Below, one piece after another: positions 31,989-41,154 of a DNA stretch of 44,812 bases (positions are counted from its first letter, which is position 1; every line of letters begins with the position of its first letter). The notes below the pieces were generated by a model. It ran no database searches and was not told the DNA's origin. It saw only the letters and a list, made by a program, of their open reading frames with translations. Both the position numbers and the translations under genes were made by a program. Location of the stretch: assembly GCF_001542415.1 (NCBI RefSeq), contig NZ_LNCU01000062.1, positions 7,655-52,466 of the forward strand, written 5' to 3'. Origin of the DNA: Bradyrhizobium macuxiense (GTDB taxonomy: Bacteria; Pseudomonadota; Alphaproteobacteria; Rhizobiales; Xanthobacteraceae).

Positions 31989-33611
31989 ATGATCTGCCTC
32001 GATAACGTCTCAAAACAAGTCGGCCACCAGATCCTCTTCATCGAAGCCTCCGCGGCGCTCCAGAAGGGCGAGAAAATCGGCCTCGTCGGCCCGAATGGCG
32101 CCGGCAAAACCACGCTGTTCCGCATGATCTCCGGCCAGGAAGTGCCCGATGAGGGCCAGGTCTCGGTCGATCGGGGCGTTTCGATCGGCTATTTCAGCCA
32201 GGATGTCGGTGAGATGTCGGGCCGCAGCGCGGTCGCCGAGGTGATGGACGGGGCGGGGCCGGTCAGCGTGGTTGCGGCCGAGCTCAGGGAGCTCGAGGCC
32301 GCGATGGCCGATCCCGACAAAGCCGACGAGATGGACGACATCATCGCGCGCTATGGCGAGGTCCAGCACCGTTTCGAGGAGCTGGATGGCTATGCGCTCG
32401 ACGGCCGCGCCCGTGAGGCGCTGGCGGGCCTTGGCTTCAGCCAGGAGATGATGGATGGCGACGTCGGAAAGCTCTCGGGCGGCTGGAAGATGCGCGTGGC
32501 GCTGGCGCGCATCCTCCTGATGCGGCCCGATGTGATGCTGCTCGACGAGCCGAGCAACCATCTCGATCTCGAAAGCCTGATCTGGCTCGAGCAATTCCTG
32601 AAAGGGTATGAGGGCGCGCTGCTGATGACCTCGCATGACCGCGAGTTCATCAACCGCATCATCAACAAGGTGGTCGAGATCGATGCCGGCCAGCTCACGA
32701 CCTATTCCGGCAATTACGAGTTCTACGAGCAGCAGCGTGCGCTCTCCGACAAGCAGCAGCAGGCGCAGTTCGAACGGCAACAAGCGATGCTCGCCAAGGA
32801 GATCAAGTTCATCGAGCGATTCAAGGCGCGTGCCTCCCATGCCGCCCAGGTGCAGAGCCGGGTGAAGAAGCTAGACAAGATCGAGCGGGTCGAGCCGCCG
32901 CGGCGGCGGCAGACGGTGGCGTTCGAGTTCCAGCCGGCGCCGCGCTCGGGTGAGGACGTCGTCAGCCTCAAGAACGTCCACAAGGCCTATGGCAACAAGC
33001 GCATCTATGACGGGCTTGAGTTCATGATCCGCCGCAAGGAGCGCTGGTGCGTGATGGGCGTCAACGGCGCCGGGAAGTCGACGCTGTTGAAGCTGGTCGC
33101 AGGCTCAGCCGATCCCGATGACGGTGCGGTGACGATCGGCGGCAGCGTCAAGATGGGCTACTTCGCCCAGCACGCGATGGACCTGCTCGACGGCGAGCGC
33201 ACCGTGTTCCAGTCGCTGGAAGATGCGTTCCCGCAGGCGGGGCAGGGGTCGTTGCGCGCGCTGGCCGGCTGCTTCGGCTTTTCCGGCGACGATGTCGAGA
33301 AGAAGTGCCGGGTGCTGTCGGGCGGCGAGAAGGCGCGGCTGGTGATGGCGAAGATGCTGTTCGACCCGCCGAACTTTCTGGTGCTGGACGAGCCGACCAA
33401 CCATCTCGACCTCGCCACCAAGGAAATGCTGATCAATGCGCTCAGCGAGTTCGAGGGCACGATGCTGTTCGTCTCCCACGACCGGCATTTCCTCGCCGCA
33501 CTCTCGAACCGCGTGCTGGAGCTGACGCCTGATGGCATCCACCAATATGGCGGCGGCTACACCGAATATGTCGAGCGCACCGGGCAGGAGGCTCCGGGAT
33601 TGCGGAGCTAG
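31989..33611 (+). CDS. ABC-F family ATPase (translation-associated)
   Basis: A 540-aa protein with two ABC ATPase domains and no membrane segment. Walker A motifs are GPNGAGKTT (about residue 37) and GVNGAGKST (about 357). Signatures are LSGGWKMRVALA and LSGGEKARLVMAK, and Walker B motifs are MLLDEPSNHLD and LVLDEPTNHLD, with catalytic Glu in both. The linker (QQQAQFERQQAMLAKEIKFI) is the long helical P-site tRNA-interacting motif of ABC-F proteins, which act on stalled ribosomes. Which paralogue it is (EttA, Uup, YbiT or YheS type) cannot be settled by eye. The frame is open upstream of the ATG at 31989, but the protein starts MICLDNVSKQVG as usual. Confidence 0.95.
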   Translation: MICLDNVSKQVGHQILFIEASAALQKGEKIGLVGPNGAGKTTLFRMISGQEVPDEGQVSVDRGVSIGYFSQDVGEMSGRSAVAEVMDGAGPVSVVAAELRELEAAMADPDKADEMDDIIARYGEVQHRFEELDGYALDGRAREALAGLGFSQEMMDGDVGKLSGGWKMRVALARILLMRPDVMLLDEPSNHLDLESLIWLEQFLKGYEGALLMTSHDREFINRIINKVVEIDAGQLTTYSGNYEFYEQQRALSDKQQQAQFERQQAMLAKEIKFIERFKARASHAAQVQSRVKKLDKIERVEPPRRRQTVAFEFQPAPRSGEDVVSLKNVHKAYGNKRIYDGLEFMIRRKERWCVMGVNGAGKSTLLKLVAGSADPDDGAVTIGGSVKMGYFAQHAMDLLDGERTVFQSLEDAFPQAGQGSLRALAGCFGFSGDDVEKKCRVLSGGEKARLVMAKMLFDPPNFLVLDEPTNHLDLATKEMLINALSEFEGTMLFVSHDRHFLAALSNRVLELTPDGIHQYGGGYTEYVERTGQEAPGLRS

Positions 33612-33619
33612 CGTCCCTT

Positions 33620-34252
33620 TCAGCTTCCCCACCGCGCGCAGAACGCCTCGACATCTCCCGACTGGAATTCCGGCAGCCGCTCCCAGATCGTTTCCGGTGG
33701 CCAATTCCACCACGCGATCTCCGAGAGTTGCGCGGCGATCCTGCGATTGAACCGCTCCTTGATCGGACGGGCCGGCACGCCGCCGACGATGGTGTAGGGG
33801 GCGACGTCGCGCGAGACGACAGCGCCTGCCGCCAGCACGGCGCCGTCGCCTACGGTCACGCCAGGCAATACGATCACGGCATGGCCGATCCAGACGTCGT
33901 TTCTGATCACGACGCGATCGGCACGGCGATCCCTGAAGAAGCCGCGGTCCCGCTCGGCGGTCTCCGTGTAGTATTCCGGGCAATAGGTGAAGCGATGCTG
34001 CGAGGGGCGCTCGAGCGGATGATTGGGCGCGCCGATGCGGACCTGGGCCGCGATCGCGCAGAACCGGCCGATTTGCGCGTCGGCGACGATGCAGCCGCTG
34101 CCGAGATAGGAGAAGTCGCCGAGCTCTGTGTACTCGATCGAGGTGTCGCCGAGGACTTCACAGCAACGTCCAACCTGGACCTCCCGCAGCTTGACCGTCG
34201 GCTCGATGACAGTTTCGGCAAGCTTCGGGCGGATCGGGTTGGGTTCAGTCAT
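33620..34252 (-). CDS. Left-handed beta-helix acyltransferase (phosphonate-associated hexapeptide family)
   Basis: A 210-aa hexapeptide-repeat transferase. Repeats such as [20 protein letters not shown] and [20 protein letters not shown] build the beta-helix. The middle [20 protein letters not shown] and the tail [20 protein letters not shown] match the family found in phosphonate-utilisation operons (TIGR03308 type), related to chloramphenicol and streptogramin acetyltransferases. No phn genes are in the window, so its acceptor is unknown and a role in phosphonate metabolism is not shown. It converges with the ABC-F gene, 8 bases away. Confidence 0.85.
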   Translation of the reverse strand: MTEPNPIRPKLAETVIEPTVKLREVQVGRCCEVLGDTSIEYTELGDFSYLGSGCIVADAQIGRFCAIAAQVRIGAPNHPLERPSQHRFTYCPEYYTETAERDRGFFRDRRADRVVIRNDVWIGHAVIVLPGVTVGDGAVLAAGAVVSRDVAPYTIVGGVPARPIKERFNRRIAAQLSEIAWWNWPPETIWERLPEFQSGDVEAFCARWGS

Positions 34253-34538
34253 AGCTTTGTCCTCGATGCGGCGAGCTGTTTGAGTCGCGCGCTATCTATC
34301 ACGGCGAGATGACAAGCGGAGGAGGCCGTAGTCTACCGGCCGGTGAGGTGGGCGATCGTCTCAATCTCGCTGCCGGCCGGGACCGAGAGCCGCGCGACAA
34401 CCTGGCACCTCCGCGGCGGCACCTCCTCAAGACGACCGCGCCAGCAATGCAAAGGCGCATGGCACGCCGCAGGCTGCTCAGCTTGTGAGGCCCGATGTCC
34501 GCGGCTACGTTTTGCAGAAAAGCGGGAGCGATACGGCC
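34253..34538. other. 286-bp intergenic region with no secure gene
   Basis: I see no intact gene here. On the minus strand one frame reads QVVARLSVPAGSEIETIAHL and then TGR before a stop at about 34336. It looks like the end of a protein, but it has no start and no recognisable family. The promoters of the hexapeptide transferase (minus) and the MBL hydrolase (plus) must lie in this stretch. Confidence 0.4.
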
Positions 34539-35414
34539 ATGAGACAGATCAGGATCGGCGACATCACGATCGACGCGGTGATTGAGCGCGAGGGGCCCTG
34601 GCGAAGGCCGCAGGATTTCTTCCCGGCCTATGACGACGCCGTGTTCAAGCATCATCTGCGGACGATGGAGCCCGAGGTATTCGACGCCGCGCGCGGCATG
34701 ATGGTGATCACCTATCAGACCTTCGTGGTCCGCACGCCGCGCTACACGATCCTGGTCGATACCTGCACGGGTGAGGACAAGGGCCATCCGCCGCCGTTCG
34801 ACTTCCCGGGCAAGGAGCGCTGGCGCAACGAGCTGTTCGCGCTCGGCATCTCCTTTGAGCAGATCGACTACGTGTTCTGCACCCATCTGCACATCGACCA
34901 CACCGGCTGGAACACGACGCTGCGCGACGGACGCTGGGTGCCGACCTTCCCGAATGCGAAGTACGTCTTCCACAAGCGCGAATACGCCGCCTGGGAAGCC
35001 GAGAATGCCAAGGGCGCCAATCCGCCGGGCACGGTGTTTCGCGACAATTGCCTGCCGATCGTCGAGGCGGGACAGGCGCTGCTGGTCGACGACGACTATG
35101 CGCTCGACGACACCGTCACGCTGACGCCGACGCCGGGCCATTCGCCCTGTCACTGCTGCGTCAACATCTTCTCGAAGGGACAGCGCGCCGTCGTCGCCGG
35201 CGATCTGATGCACCACGCGATCCAGTGCCGCGAGCCGGAGTGGTCTGCCAAGCCGGACTGGGATCCGAAACAATCGGCCGTATCGCGACGGAAGTTCTTC
35301 TCGTCGGTGGCCGAGACCGACACGCTGATCCTGCCGATTCATTTCCCGACCCCGACCGTCGGCCTGATCAAGGCGGACGGTGATCGGTTCGATTATCGGT
35401 TCAAGCGCGAGTAA
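34539..35414 (+). CDS. Metallo-beta-lactamase fold hydrolase
   Basis: A 291-aa MBL-fold protein from the ATG at 34539, with GGGAG upstream. The metal motif is FCTHLHIDHTGWN (HxHxDH), and later ligands are in TPGHSPCHCCVNIF and VVAGDLMHHAIQC (Asp). The final His lies in ILPIHFPTPTVGLI. The arrangement matches the glyoxalase II/AHL lactonase-like subgroup. The Cys pair after PGHSP (CHCC) is common in rhizobial members and could tune metal binding. No signal peptide is seen. The substrate is not readable; quorum-signal lactones and thioesters are both possible. Confidence 0.9.
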   Translation: MRQIRIGDITIDAVIEREGPWRRPQDFFPAYDDAVFKHHLRTMEPEVFDAARGMMVITYQTFVVRTPRYTILVDTCTGEDKGHPPPFDFPGKERWRNELFALGISFEQIDYVFCTHLHIDHTGWNTTLRDGRWVPTFPNAKYVFHKREYAAWEAENAKGANPPGTVFRDNCLPIVEAGQALLVDDDYALDDTVTLTPTPGHSPCHCCVNIFSKGQRAVVAGDLMHHAIQCREPEWSAKPDWDPKQSAVSRRKFFSSVAETDTLILPIHFPTPTVGLIKADGDRFDYRFKRE

Positions 35415-35526
35415 CGGTCACGTGGTGGTTGCAATTTACAGCTTGAGTGCGCGGCGTTGCAGCGTTGGAACGGATTCTTAACGGCCGCCGACGAGCCTAT
35501 TGTCCTGTTCATCTGAGGCAGCGGTG

Positions 35527-35772
35527 ATGCATCCCCGGCGGTTTGCGCGTGTTCGTCCGACAGGTCGTGTCCCCAATTCGGTCAAGCTGCTGCTTGAGCC
35601 GAAGGCGCCGCTGATCGAATGCAGGTTGGTGGACTATTCAGCCGGCGGCGCGTGCATCGAACTGCCGAAAGCCTTGGTACTCCCCGAACGTTTCGAAATG
35701 TTTCACGGAAACATCAAGAAACGCTGTCGGCGCGTCTGGAGCAGGGGGCTCCGCGTCGGCGTTTCGTTCTGA
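35527..35772 (+). CDS. PilZ domain protein (putative c-di-GMP receptor)
   Basis: An 81-aa protein that is one bare PilZ domain from the ATG at 35527. The c-di-GMP-binding pieces are present: an Arg-rich N-terminal box (HPRRFARVRPTGRV) and the D-x-S-x-x-G motif in VDYSAGGACIELPKAL. The last strands are KKRCRRVWSRGLRVGVSF. Single-domain PilZ proteins bind c-di-GMP and then a partner, often in motility or exopolysaccharide control. A TTG at 35500 is in frame but less likely. It converges on psiF across a hairpin, and no c-di-GMP enzyme is near. Confidence 0.88.
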   Translation: MHPRRFARVRPTGRVPNSVKLLLEPKAPLIECRLVDYSAGGACIELPKALVLPERFEMFHGNIKKRCRRVWSRGLRVGVSF

Positions 35773-35851
35773 CGCGGGCGCGTGATCATGGCACGCCGAT
35801 TGCTGTGAACCATTGCATCCGCAAGTTCATAGCGGCGCCCCTACGTTCCCA

Positions 35852-35871
35852 CGGGCCGCTGATACGGCCCG
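35852..35871. terminator. Hairpin between the convergent PilZ and PsiF genes
   Basis: CGGGCCG (35852-35858) and CGGCCCG (35865-35871) are exact complements around CTGATA. It lies between two convergent genes without a clear T run on either side, so it is a weak terminator candidate. The surrounding 145 bases contain nothing else that I recognise. Confidence 0.4.
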
Positions 35872-35917
35872 CAGGTTGGTCTCGACTGACAATGCTGGAG
35901 AGCAGCGGACGGGAGCC

Positions 35918-36166
35918 TCAGGCGCCGCTTTCGCACTTCTTCATGAAGGAATTCTTGGCCGCGCCGGAGAGCTTCTTGCCGTCCGAACTGACTGCCTTCG
36001 TCTCGCAGGCGTCGTGCGTGCATTTCTTCATGAAAGAGGTCTTTGCTGCGCCGGCCAGCGGCTTGCCGTCCTTGCCGACGGCCTTGCTGTCGCAGGTGGC
36101 GTCCTGGGCAAACGCCGCGCCGGTCGCGAAGGTCGCGATGACCGCAGCCAAGAAAATCCGCTTCAT
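35918..36166 (-). CDS. PsiF-repeat exported protein
   Basis: An 82-aa protein with a signal peptide (MKRIFLAAVIATFATGAAFA, cleavage before QDATC). The mature part is two copies of one repeat of about 28 residues: CDSKAVGKDGKPLAGAAKTS followed by FMKKC, then CETKAVSSDGKKLSGAAKNS followed by FMKKC. This is the PsiF repeat, named from the E. coli phosphate-starvation-inducible gene psiF, of unknown function. Two Cys in each repeat probably form disulfides in the periplasm. The ATG at 36166 has AGGGAG upstream. Phosphate control is assumed only from the name; I found no clear Pho box. Confidence 0.92.
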   Translation of the reverse strand: MKRIFLAAVIATFATGAAFAQDATCDSKAVGKDGKPLAGAAKTSFMKKCTHDACETKAVSSDGKKLSGAAKNSFMKKCESGA

Positions 36167-36317
36167 CTGGGTTTCTCCCTAAACCGAACCAGTGGCCGGA
36201 TTGGATATCGGATTCTTGGGCCGATCAAGTTCCCATGGCCGATTTTGACGATAAAATACCTAGCCGATGGGACAAAATTCTCTCATTTGGCGGGGAACAA
36301 AATGGAGGAAGCGCGGA

Positions 36318-36996
36318 ATGGAGTTCGAGACCCTGGTACAGACACGCAAAAGCGTGCGCGGGTTCAAGAAGCAGCCGGTCTCTCGGGCAACCGTTGAGGA
36401 GATCATCGAGGTGGCGAAGCGCGCGCCATCCTCGATGAACACTCAGCCCTGGCACGTCCACGTCCTGGCCGGGGAGCCGCTGGAAGAGGTTCGGCGCCGC
36501 AACATGGAGGAGATGAGCGCCGGGGCCAAGCCGAAGCGCGATATCGTCAGCCATGGCGAGTACCAGGGCGTGCACCGCGGCCGGCAGGTCGACATCGCCA
36601 AGAAGCTGTTCGGTGCCATGGGGATTGCCCGCGACGACAAGCCGATGCGGCAGGATTGGGTGCTGCGCGGCTTCCGCCAGTTCGACGCGCCGGTTTCGCT
36701 GGTGCTGGCCTATGACCGGATCCTTGATCCCGGCGCGGGTCTGCCATTTCGACCTCGGCGCGCTCTGCTACGGGATCGTGCTGGCGGCCTGGGATCGCGG
36801 CCTCGGCAGCGTGATCAACGGCCAGGGCATCATGCGCTCCGATATCGTACGCGAGGTCGCCAACATCCCCGAAGAGCAGGTCATCATGACTTGCGTCGCC
36901 ATGGGCTATCCGGACGACAGTTTCGCCGCCAATGCGGTGCGGTCGGATCGCGAGGCCAACAGCGACTTTGTCCACTATGTCGGCTTTGCCGACTGA
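36318..36996 (+). pseudogene. Nitroreductase family gene with one frameshift
   Basis: The ATG at 36318, with GGAGGAA upstream, opens MEFETLVQTRKSVRGFKKQP, and VAKRAPSSMNTQPWHV is the FMN-binding core of flavin nitroreductases. After YDRILDPGA the frame breaks. The next frame continues CHFDLGALCYGIVLAAWDRG, then GSVINGQGIMRSDIVREVAN and MGYPDDSFAANAVRSDREAN to the stop at 36996. Dropping one G from the GGG at 36737-36739 restores a full-length protein of about 225 aa with all family blocks. The damage is a single base, so either a very recent mutation or a sequencing error is possible. All else looks functional. Confidence 0.85.
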
Positions 36997-37120
36997 GGCA
37001 GAGCTCTCCGCGCGCAGATCATCAATCGCGTGCTCAATTCGTACAGAACAACCCTCGTGCGGCGCGATGATTTGTTCGGCGGGCCTGCACGGTCGGAGCG
37101 GTTGCGCGATCATTGACCGT

Positions 37121-37145
37121 GTTGCGGGATATTGAATTCCGCAAC
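37121..37145. promoter_or_regulatory. Inverted repeat upstream of the acyl-CoA dehydrogenase
   Basis: GTTGCGG (37121-37127) and CCGCAAC (37139-37145) are perfect complements; the 11-base centre, GATATTGAATT, is itself partly symmetrical. It lies 110 bases before the acyl-CoA dehydrogenase start. A TTGCGG/CCGCAA palindrome of this size resembles operators of IclR- or TetR-type regulators. No regulator gene is adjacent. The 259-bp gap before the gene contains nothing else clear. Confidence 0.45.
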
Positions 37146-37255
37146 GTGAGACCTCCGCAGGCCACGCAATGGTGGCGAGCGTTTTCCTCTGTCTTCGCCA
37201 ATCCAAAGTGCGCTACTGGTTTTTTGAAACACAACAGCACAGGCGAGGATGTCGG

Positions 37256-38419
37256 ATGAGCGATGATGAACAAACAGCCATGATCCGCGAGACGGTCGCG
37301 AAATTCGTCGATCGCGAGCTTATGCCGCTCGAGCCGCAATACCTGAAATCGAGGCTGCCCGGCAGCGGTCATCCGGAACTGACCGGCGAGCACCGCAAGC
37401 GGCTGCGCGACGTGTCGAAAGAGCTGGGATTGTGGGGCCTCGATGCCCCCGAGGATCTCGGTGGCCACGATCTGCCGACGCGCACGATGGCCGCGGTGCA
37501 TGAGGAGCTCGGCCGCAGCTGCGTGCCCTTCGTGCTGCCGCCGGACTCGCCGAACCTGCGCATGCTGCAGGCGGTCGGCACCGAGGCGCAGAAGAAGAAA
37601 TATTTGCAGCCCTATATCGAGGGACGGATGGCATCGGCGATCGCGATCTCCGAGCCCGGCGCCGGCGGTGATCCCGCAGGGATGAAGACGCGCGCGGTGC
37701 TCGAGGGCGAGCAATGGGTGATCAACGGCCGCAAGATCTGGATCAGCAACGCACGTGCCGCCGACTTCATCATCGTGATGGCGCGCGTCGGCAGCGATCA
37801 GCGCCAGGGTGGCATTACCTCGTTCATTGTCGAGAAGGGCACGCCGGGCTTCATCATCGAGCGCGAGATCCCGATGCTGGGCGGCGGCTCGACCTACGAG
37901 ATCGTGTTCGAGGATTGCCGCATCCCGAAGGACTCGGTGCTCGGCGAGGTCGGCAAGGGCTACGCGCCGATGCAGCTCCGCCTGCGCACGCGGCGGCTCG
38001 AGATGGGATCGACCTGCATCGGCATCACCAAGCGTGCGCTCGACATGCTGTGCGAGCACGCCAAGCAGCGCGAAACCTTCGGCGTCAGGCTCGCGGAACG
38101 CCAGGCGATCCAGTGGTGGATCGCGGACATGTCCACCCGCATGCATGCCTGCCGGTTGATGGTGCGCGACGCCGCCGACAAGACCGATCGCGGCGAGGAC
38201 ATCAGGCACGAAGCTTCGATGATCAAGGTGTTCGCGACCGAAATGGCCTATGAGGCCTGCGACCATGCCATGCAGACGCTCGGCGCGCTCGGCGTGACGC
38301 TGGAATTGCCGCTCAACGCGCTCTGGCAGAAGGCGAGGCTGATGCGGGTGTACGAAGGCCCGAGCGAGGTCCATCGCCAGGCGATCGCCCGCCGCGTGCT
38401 CGGGCTGCGCGGCACCTGA
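37256..38419 (+). CDS. Acyl-CoA dehydrogenase family protein
   Basis: A 387-aa flavoenzyme that introduces a double bond into an acyl-CoA, as in fatty-acid or branched-chain catabolism. Blocks seen are GLDAPEDLGGHDLPTRTMAA, AIAISEPGAGGDPAGMKTRA with FAD contacts, WVINGRKIWISNARAADFII and EIVFEDCRIPKDSVLGEVGK. The C-terminal helices contain MQTLGALGVTLELPLN and VYEGPSEVHRQAIARRVLGL, where the Glu of YEG is the usual catalytic base of one subgroup. GAGG seven bases before the ATG at 37256 fixes the start. It appears to be a single gene, with the possible operator upstream. Its substrate chain length cannot be read. Confidence 0.94.
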   Translation: MSDDEQTAMIRETVAKFVDRELMPLEPQYLKSRLPGSGHPELTGEHRKRLRDVSKELGLWGLDAPEDLGGHDLPTRTMAAVHEELGRSCVPFVLPPDSPNLRMLQAVGTEAQKKKYLQPYIEGRMASAIAISEPGAGGDPAGMKTRAVLEGEQWVINGRKIWISNARAADFIIVMARVGSDQRQGGITSFIVEKGTPGFIIEREIPMLGGGSTYEIVFEDCRIPKDSVLGEVGKGYAPMQLRLRTRRLEMGSTCIGITKRALDMLCEHAKQRETFGVRLAERQAIQWWIADMSTRMHACRLMVRDAADKTDRGEDIRHEASMIKVFATEMAYEACDHAMQTLGALGVTLELPLNALWQKARLMRVYEGPSEVHRQAIARRVLGLRGT

Positions 38420-38463
38420 CGCTTGCTCGGCCGTGTGTCGCGGGGCGATGCCCCGCGACGGCT

Positions 38464-40545
38464 TCAGGCCGCCCGTACGTCGGAGAGGAAACGGTTGACC
38501 TGGCCGGCAAGATCCTTGGACTGCGTGGAGAGCTGCTCGGCCGCACCGAGCACCTGCGTGGCAGCCGCGCCGGTGTCGTCAGCGGCGCGCTGGACGCCGG
38601 AGATGTTGGAGTTGACCTCCTGCGTGCCGCGCGCGGCCTCCTGAACGCTGCGCGAGATCTCCTTGGTCGCCGAGCCCTGCTCCTCGATCGCGGCCGCAAT
38701 CGCGGTGCCGATCTGGTCGATCTCGGTGATGACGTCGACGACATTCCTGATTGCGGTGACGGTCTCATCGCTCGCGGTCTGGATCGCGGTGATCTGCTCG
38801 GAAATCTCGGTGGTCGCCTTCGCGGTCTGGCCGGCGAGCGACTTCACCTCGGAGGCGACGACGGCGAAGCCGCGGCCGGCCTCGCCGGCGCGGGCTGCCT
38901 CGATCGTGGCGTTGAGCGCGAGCAGGTTGGTTTGCGCGGCAATGCTCTGGATCAGCGTCACGACGTCGCCGATCTTCTGCGCACCTTCGGCCAGCGAGCG
39001 AGCGGTATCGCCGGTGCGGCGGGCATGGTCGACCGCGCGCGCGGCGATCTCGGTCGAGGTCGCGACCTGACGGGCGATCTCGGAGATCGACGACGTCAGC
39101 TCTTCAGTCGCGCTCGCCACCGTCTGCACGTTGGTCGAAGTCTGCTCGGAGGCTGCCGCGACCACGGCGGCCTGGCGATTGGTCATGGTGGCGGTCGAGG
39201 ACATCGATTGCGCGGTATCCTCCATCACCGAGGAGGCCGACGACAATCCGCCGACCAGTTCGGTGACCTTGGCCTCGAATGCACGCGTGAGATCGTCGAG
39301 CACGCGCGCACGGCGCATCTTGATGTCGTTCTCGGCTTCCTTCTCGTCGGTGAGACGATCCGCCTCGATCTTGTTGTCCTTGAACACCTGCACAGCCGCG
39401 GCCATCGCGCCGATCTCGTCGTTGCGGGCGACGCCTGGAATATCCTCGGCGACGTCGCCGGCGGCGAGGCGTGACATGCGGCCGGTGAGGGCGGCGATCG
39501 GATTGAGGATGCGGCGGCGGACCATGACGATGAGGCCGGCGCTGAGCGCGGCGACGGCGATCAAGCCGATCAACGCCACGACGAAGCTGAAGCGCGCCGA
39601 CGAATAGGCGGCGGCAAGCCCTTGCTCCGCATTCTCGTAGAAGGCATCGCGCACGGTGATAATCGAGGCCAGACCGATCTGCGACTCGGCATAGTAAGTG
39701 TCGACGTCCTGCTCATACTTGCCCGACAGCGCGCCTTCCTTGGCGAGCTTCAGCGCCTTGCCGAAGCGCTCGACATAGTCGGACTGCATCTTGCCGAGCG
39801 CCGTCATGACGTTTGCGGGCGTGGCGGGATTGTTGCGGAGTTCCTGCAGCGTCGACAGGATCTGCTGGGTCCTGCCGGTGCTGCGGTAGAGCTCCATCTT
39901 CTCGGGCTCCGTGCCGACGCGCTTGGCGCCGACCAGGGCCTTGTGCAGGCTGGCATCGAGGCCGCCGATATCGCGCAGCGTCCAGGCGACGTTGGCGTAA
40001 TTGGCCTGGCGATAGGCGTTGCCGTCGAGGCCGGCAAGGCGGCGCACCTGCTCGTCGAGCAGCGTGGTCACGCCGGCGTTGAACACGGAGTTGTCGGCGA
40101 CGATCTTGGTGGCAGCGGCGCGGCGGGCATCGACCGGGCCCGCGATCGCGGTTTGGATCGAATCGCGGAGTGCGGCGAACTTCGCCTTCAAGGCGTCGAT
40201 CGCGCTCGCGACCGCCTCGCCGTCGTCGAGCGAGCCGGGCAGGGTGCTGCGGACCTCATTGACCTTGGCGAGCGCGCCGTCCGTAAGTTTGCGGAGCTTG
40301 TCGAGACCGGCCAACTGCGCCTGATCGATCGCGCCGGTACCGAACAGGAGGTTGGTGGAATAGCCGCGCTCGGAGTTCATGTAGCGCGGGATATTGCCGA
40401 CGGCGCGGACGATTTCGAGCCGGCTCTGCGCGATCGAGACCTTGTCCATCGTCTGGTACTTCGTCACCGCGACATAGGCCGCAAGGCCGCCGCCGACCGC
40501 GGAGAGGGAGACGATCGCGGCCGTCAGGAGAGTACCGATTTTCAT
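38464..40545 (-). CDS. Methyl-accepting chemotaxis protein
   Basis: A 693-aa transmembrane chemoreceptor. The first membrane helix is at about 7-27 ([20 protein letters not shown]). A helical periplasmic sensing domain runs to about 325, followed by a second helix ([20 protein letters not shown]) and a HAMP domain ([20 protein letters not shown], about 350-400). The cytoplasmic signalling region shows the hairpin tip [20 protein letters not shown] followed by [20 protein letters not shown], which contacts CheA and CheW. It has no C-terminal CheR-binding pentapeptide. The ligand domain is not of a type I can name. No other chemotaxis gene lies nearby, so it is an orphan receptor. The cluster it feeds is unknown. 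Confidence 0.96.
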   Translation of the reverse strand: MKIGTLLTAAIVSLSAVGGGLAAYVAVTKYQTMDKVSIAQSRLEIVRAVGNIPRYMNSERGYSTNLLFGTGAIDQAQLAGLDKLRKLTDGALAKVNEVRSTLPGSLDDGEAVASAIDALKAKFAALRDSIQTAIAGPVDARRAAATKIVADNSVFNAGVTTLLDEQVRRLAGLDGNAYRQANYANVAWTLRDIGGLDASLHKALVGAKRVGTEPEKMELYRSTGRTQQILSTLQELRNNPATPANVMTALGKMQSDYVERFGKALKLAKEGALSGKYEQDVDTYYAESQIGLASIITVRDAFYENAEQGLAAAYSSARFSFVVALIGLIAVAALSAGLIVMVRRRILNPIAALTGRMSRLAAGDVAEDIPGVARNDEIGAMAAAVQVFKDNKIEADRLTDEKEAENDIKMRRARVLDDLTRAFEAKVTELVGGLSSASSVMEDTAQSMSSTATMTNRQAAVVAAASEQTSTNVQTVASATEELTSSISEIARQVATSTEIAARAVDHARRTGDTARSLAEGAQKIGDVVTLIQSIAAQTNLLALNATIEAARAGEAGRGFAVVASEVKSLAGQTAKATTEISEQITAIQTASDETVTAIRNVVDVITEIDQIGTAIAAAIEEQGSATKEISRSVQEAARGTQEVNSNISGVQRAADDTGAAATQVLGAAEQLSTQSKDLAGQVNRFLSDVRAA

Positions 40546-40714
40546 GTGCTGTGCGCCATTCTGGACGAGAGAGGTGGGAGCCTCAACCGTACCGGGTGCA
40601 CATTAAGCTTGGGTTGACGATCCGGCGCGATGCCGGATCTCGGCCATCTCGGGGATAGGCCGAAAGTCGAATTCAGGCGGTCGCGGGGGCGCGCCGGCCT
40701 ACGCAGCCTTGAGA

Positions 40715-40963
40715 CTAGCGCTCGTCCTCGCCCGCGCTCTTGGTCGCGTTGCGATGCTGCGTGGCTCCGTTCGAGCCTTCCTCGCCGCAGGGAAGCTGCG
40801 TCCAGGTACCGTCAACGGCCTGCTGATACGCCTGGCAGGCAGCAGACGGGCTGGATTTTTCGTCGTCGGCCTTTTGGTGGTCGGAACTCTTCGCCAGCAC
40901 AGGGGCGCCAATCGCAGCGATGGCTGCGAGCGAACCTGCGAAAACCAGCTTTGCGATCCGCAT
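40715..40963 (-). CDS. Small secreted protein of unknown function (82 aa)
   Basis: The ATG at 40963 has AAGGAGA upstream. MRIAKLVFAGSLAAIAAIGA is a signal peptide with cleavage after VLA. The mature part, about 58 residues, is polar and rich in Ser, Lys, Asp and Glu. Two cysteines (SAACQAYQQAVDGTWTQLPC) probably form one disulfide, and the C-terminus is charged and disordered (QHRNATKSAGEDER). I know of similar short proteins in Bradyrhizobium but no function. An overlapping forward frame is a shadow. The 169 bases between it and the chemoreceptor hold nothing I recognise. Confidence 0.75.
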   Translation of the reverse strand: MRIAKLVFAGSLAAIAAIGAPVLAKSSDHQKADDEKSSPSAACQAYQQAVDGTWTQLPCGEEGSNGATQHRNATKSAGEDER

Positions 40964-41154
40964 CTCGGGTTCTCCTTTCTCGAAGCGTCCGCATATCTGG
41001 AAAGGAATTTGGCGATTTTGGGCCGCCGTGAGCAGCCGGCGGGGGATTGCTTAATGGCCGGAAAACGGCCGAGGATCGCGGTTAAGGCTTATGAATGCGA
41101 GCGCCCCTCGCGCAGCGCCGCAGACGCTGTCACGACACGGTGCTAGGATCGGTC

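Noticed and set aside
34299..34440. Minus-strand protein end reading QVVARLSVPAGSEIETIAHL
   Set aside because: It looks protein-like, but there is no start, no family and only about 30 codons, so a gene remnant cannot be claimed.
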